NCBI GenBank assembly: GCA_041740975.1
Contig: JBGSKV010000111.1
Location: 1-51,749 of the forward strand
Reading direction: 5' to 3'
Source: JBGSKV01 sp041740975
GTDB taxonomy: Bacteria; Bdellovibrionota_B; Oligoflexia; Oligoflexales; JALZUQ01
DNA length: 51,749 nucleotides
The notes under the pieces: model-generated
What the model was told of the DNA's origin: nothing
What the model saw: the letters and a program-made list of their open reading frames with translations, nothing else
Database searches by the model: none
Made by a program: the position numbers and the translations under genes
Part shown: positions 51,603-51,749 of the stretch, piece by piece
How positions within the stretch are numbered: position 1 is the stretch's first letter
Layout: every line of letters starts with the position of its first letter

Positions 51603-51749
51603 CTAACTGGCATCAGCGAAATAATCGGTTTTACTCAGACGCTCTTTGAGAATGTTTTCGAATGTATTTTTTTGACGATCGGTTAGAGAAGATATCATCA
51701 CCCCATGAATAAATTCATCCTTAACAATGGAACCCCACCGCACTTCGAC
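51603..51749 (-). CDS. Partial protein with PilZ-like C-terminus (cut by window edge)
   Basis: The last 48 codons of an open frame run from the window edge to TAG. The end reads VEVRWGSIVKDEF-IHGVMISSLTDRQ, which matches in layout the final PilZ strand and helix of the cyclase (LQCRWGRRAANKR-YYHGVKFTNLDKDQR). The diagnostic RxxxR and DxSxxG would be outside the window. Probably a PilZ receptor; upstream domains are unknown. Confidence 0.6.
   Translation of the reverse strand, partial: VEVRWGSIVKDEFIHGVMISSLTDRQKNTFENILKERLSKTDYFADAS

Overview
The window looks like a chromosomal segment of a Gram-negative bacterium of the Bdellovibrionota/Oligoflexia type, close to Bdellovibrio or a relative. 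This is inference from gene content, not a computed assignment. Outer-membrane genes (lptD, many lipoproteins with lipoboxes) sit beside a CarD-type regulator, MutS2, a single-chain SecDF, a membrane pyrophosphatase, PrkA, PIN-PhoH, and PilZ, GGDEF and CHASE2-cyclase signalling proteins. Base composition is moderate (mid-40s % GC by eye). I see no phage, IS element, CRISPR, rRNA or tRNA gene.

Layout. 1-6.1 kb: minus-strand operon accD-folC-lptD, closed by a hairpin terminator, then a divergent small Cys-rich protein gene. 6.1-13 kb: a lipoprotein with GIDP repeats, HU (hup), a secDF fusion, an EF-hand-like lipoprotein and a secreted protein. 13-16 kb: clpS-clpA. 16-19.8 kb: an accessory stretch with an HTH protein carrying an ImmA/IrrE-like but metal-site-less domain, a lipoprotein, a secreted protein with three Cys repeats and another secreted protein. 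19.7-21.8 kb: mutS2 without its Smr domain. 21.9-26.5 kb: a tight plus-strand run of prepilin peptidase, GGDEF cyclase, acyl-CoA thioesterase, a sigma-factor-like protein with a C-terminal membrane anchor, a small membrane protein and a DAACS-family symporter. 26.5-31.8 kb: a pilin-like gene apparently starting at ATA, a lipoprotein, hppA and a coiled-coil protein that may be an eroded SMC-like ATPase. 32-35.4 kb: pyrD, an HD phosphohydrolase and a second pilin-like gene. 35.4-39.7 kb: prkA divergent from phoH, then bcp. 39.8-43 kb: two exported proteins (one an M48 metalloprotease lipoprotein), a RibD-C reductase, a repeat pair and carD. 43.2-46.2 kb: rpsO-pnp-dut. 46.4-51.7 kb: a CHASE2-adenylate cyclase-PilZ protein, a large NHL-repeat lipoprotein and the C-terminus of another PilZ-like protein at the edge.

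How it fits together. Housekeeping blocks (fatty acid/folate/LPS export; Clp proteolysis; S15/PNPase/dUTPase) are interleaved with envelope and signalling genes. Cyclic-di-GMP appears on both sides: a diguanylate cyclase with an intact I-site next to the prepilin peptidase, and PilZ receivers at the right end, one fused to a cyclase. The best candidates for undescribed biology are the membrane-tethered sigma-like protein with its partner genes, the CHASE2-cyclase-PilZ fusion, the HTH/pseudo-ImmA protein and the triple-Cys-repeat secreted protein. Genes switch strand often and at least eight convergent pairs meet with almost no spacer.
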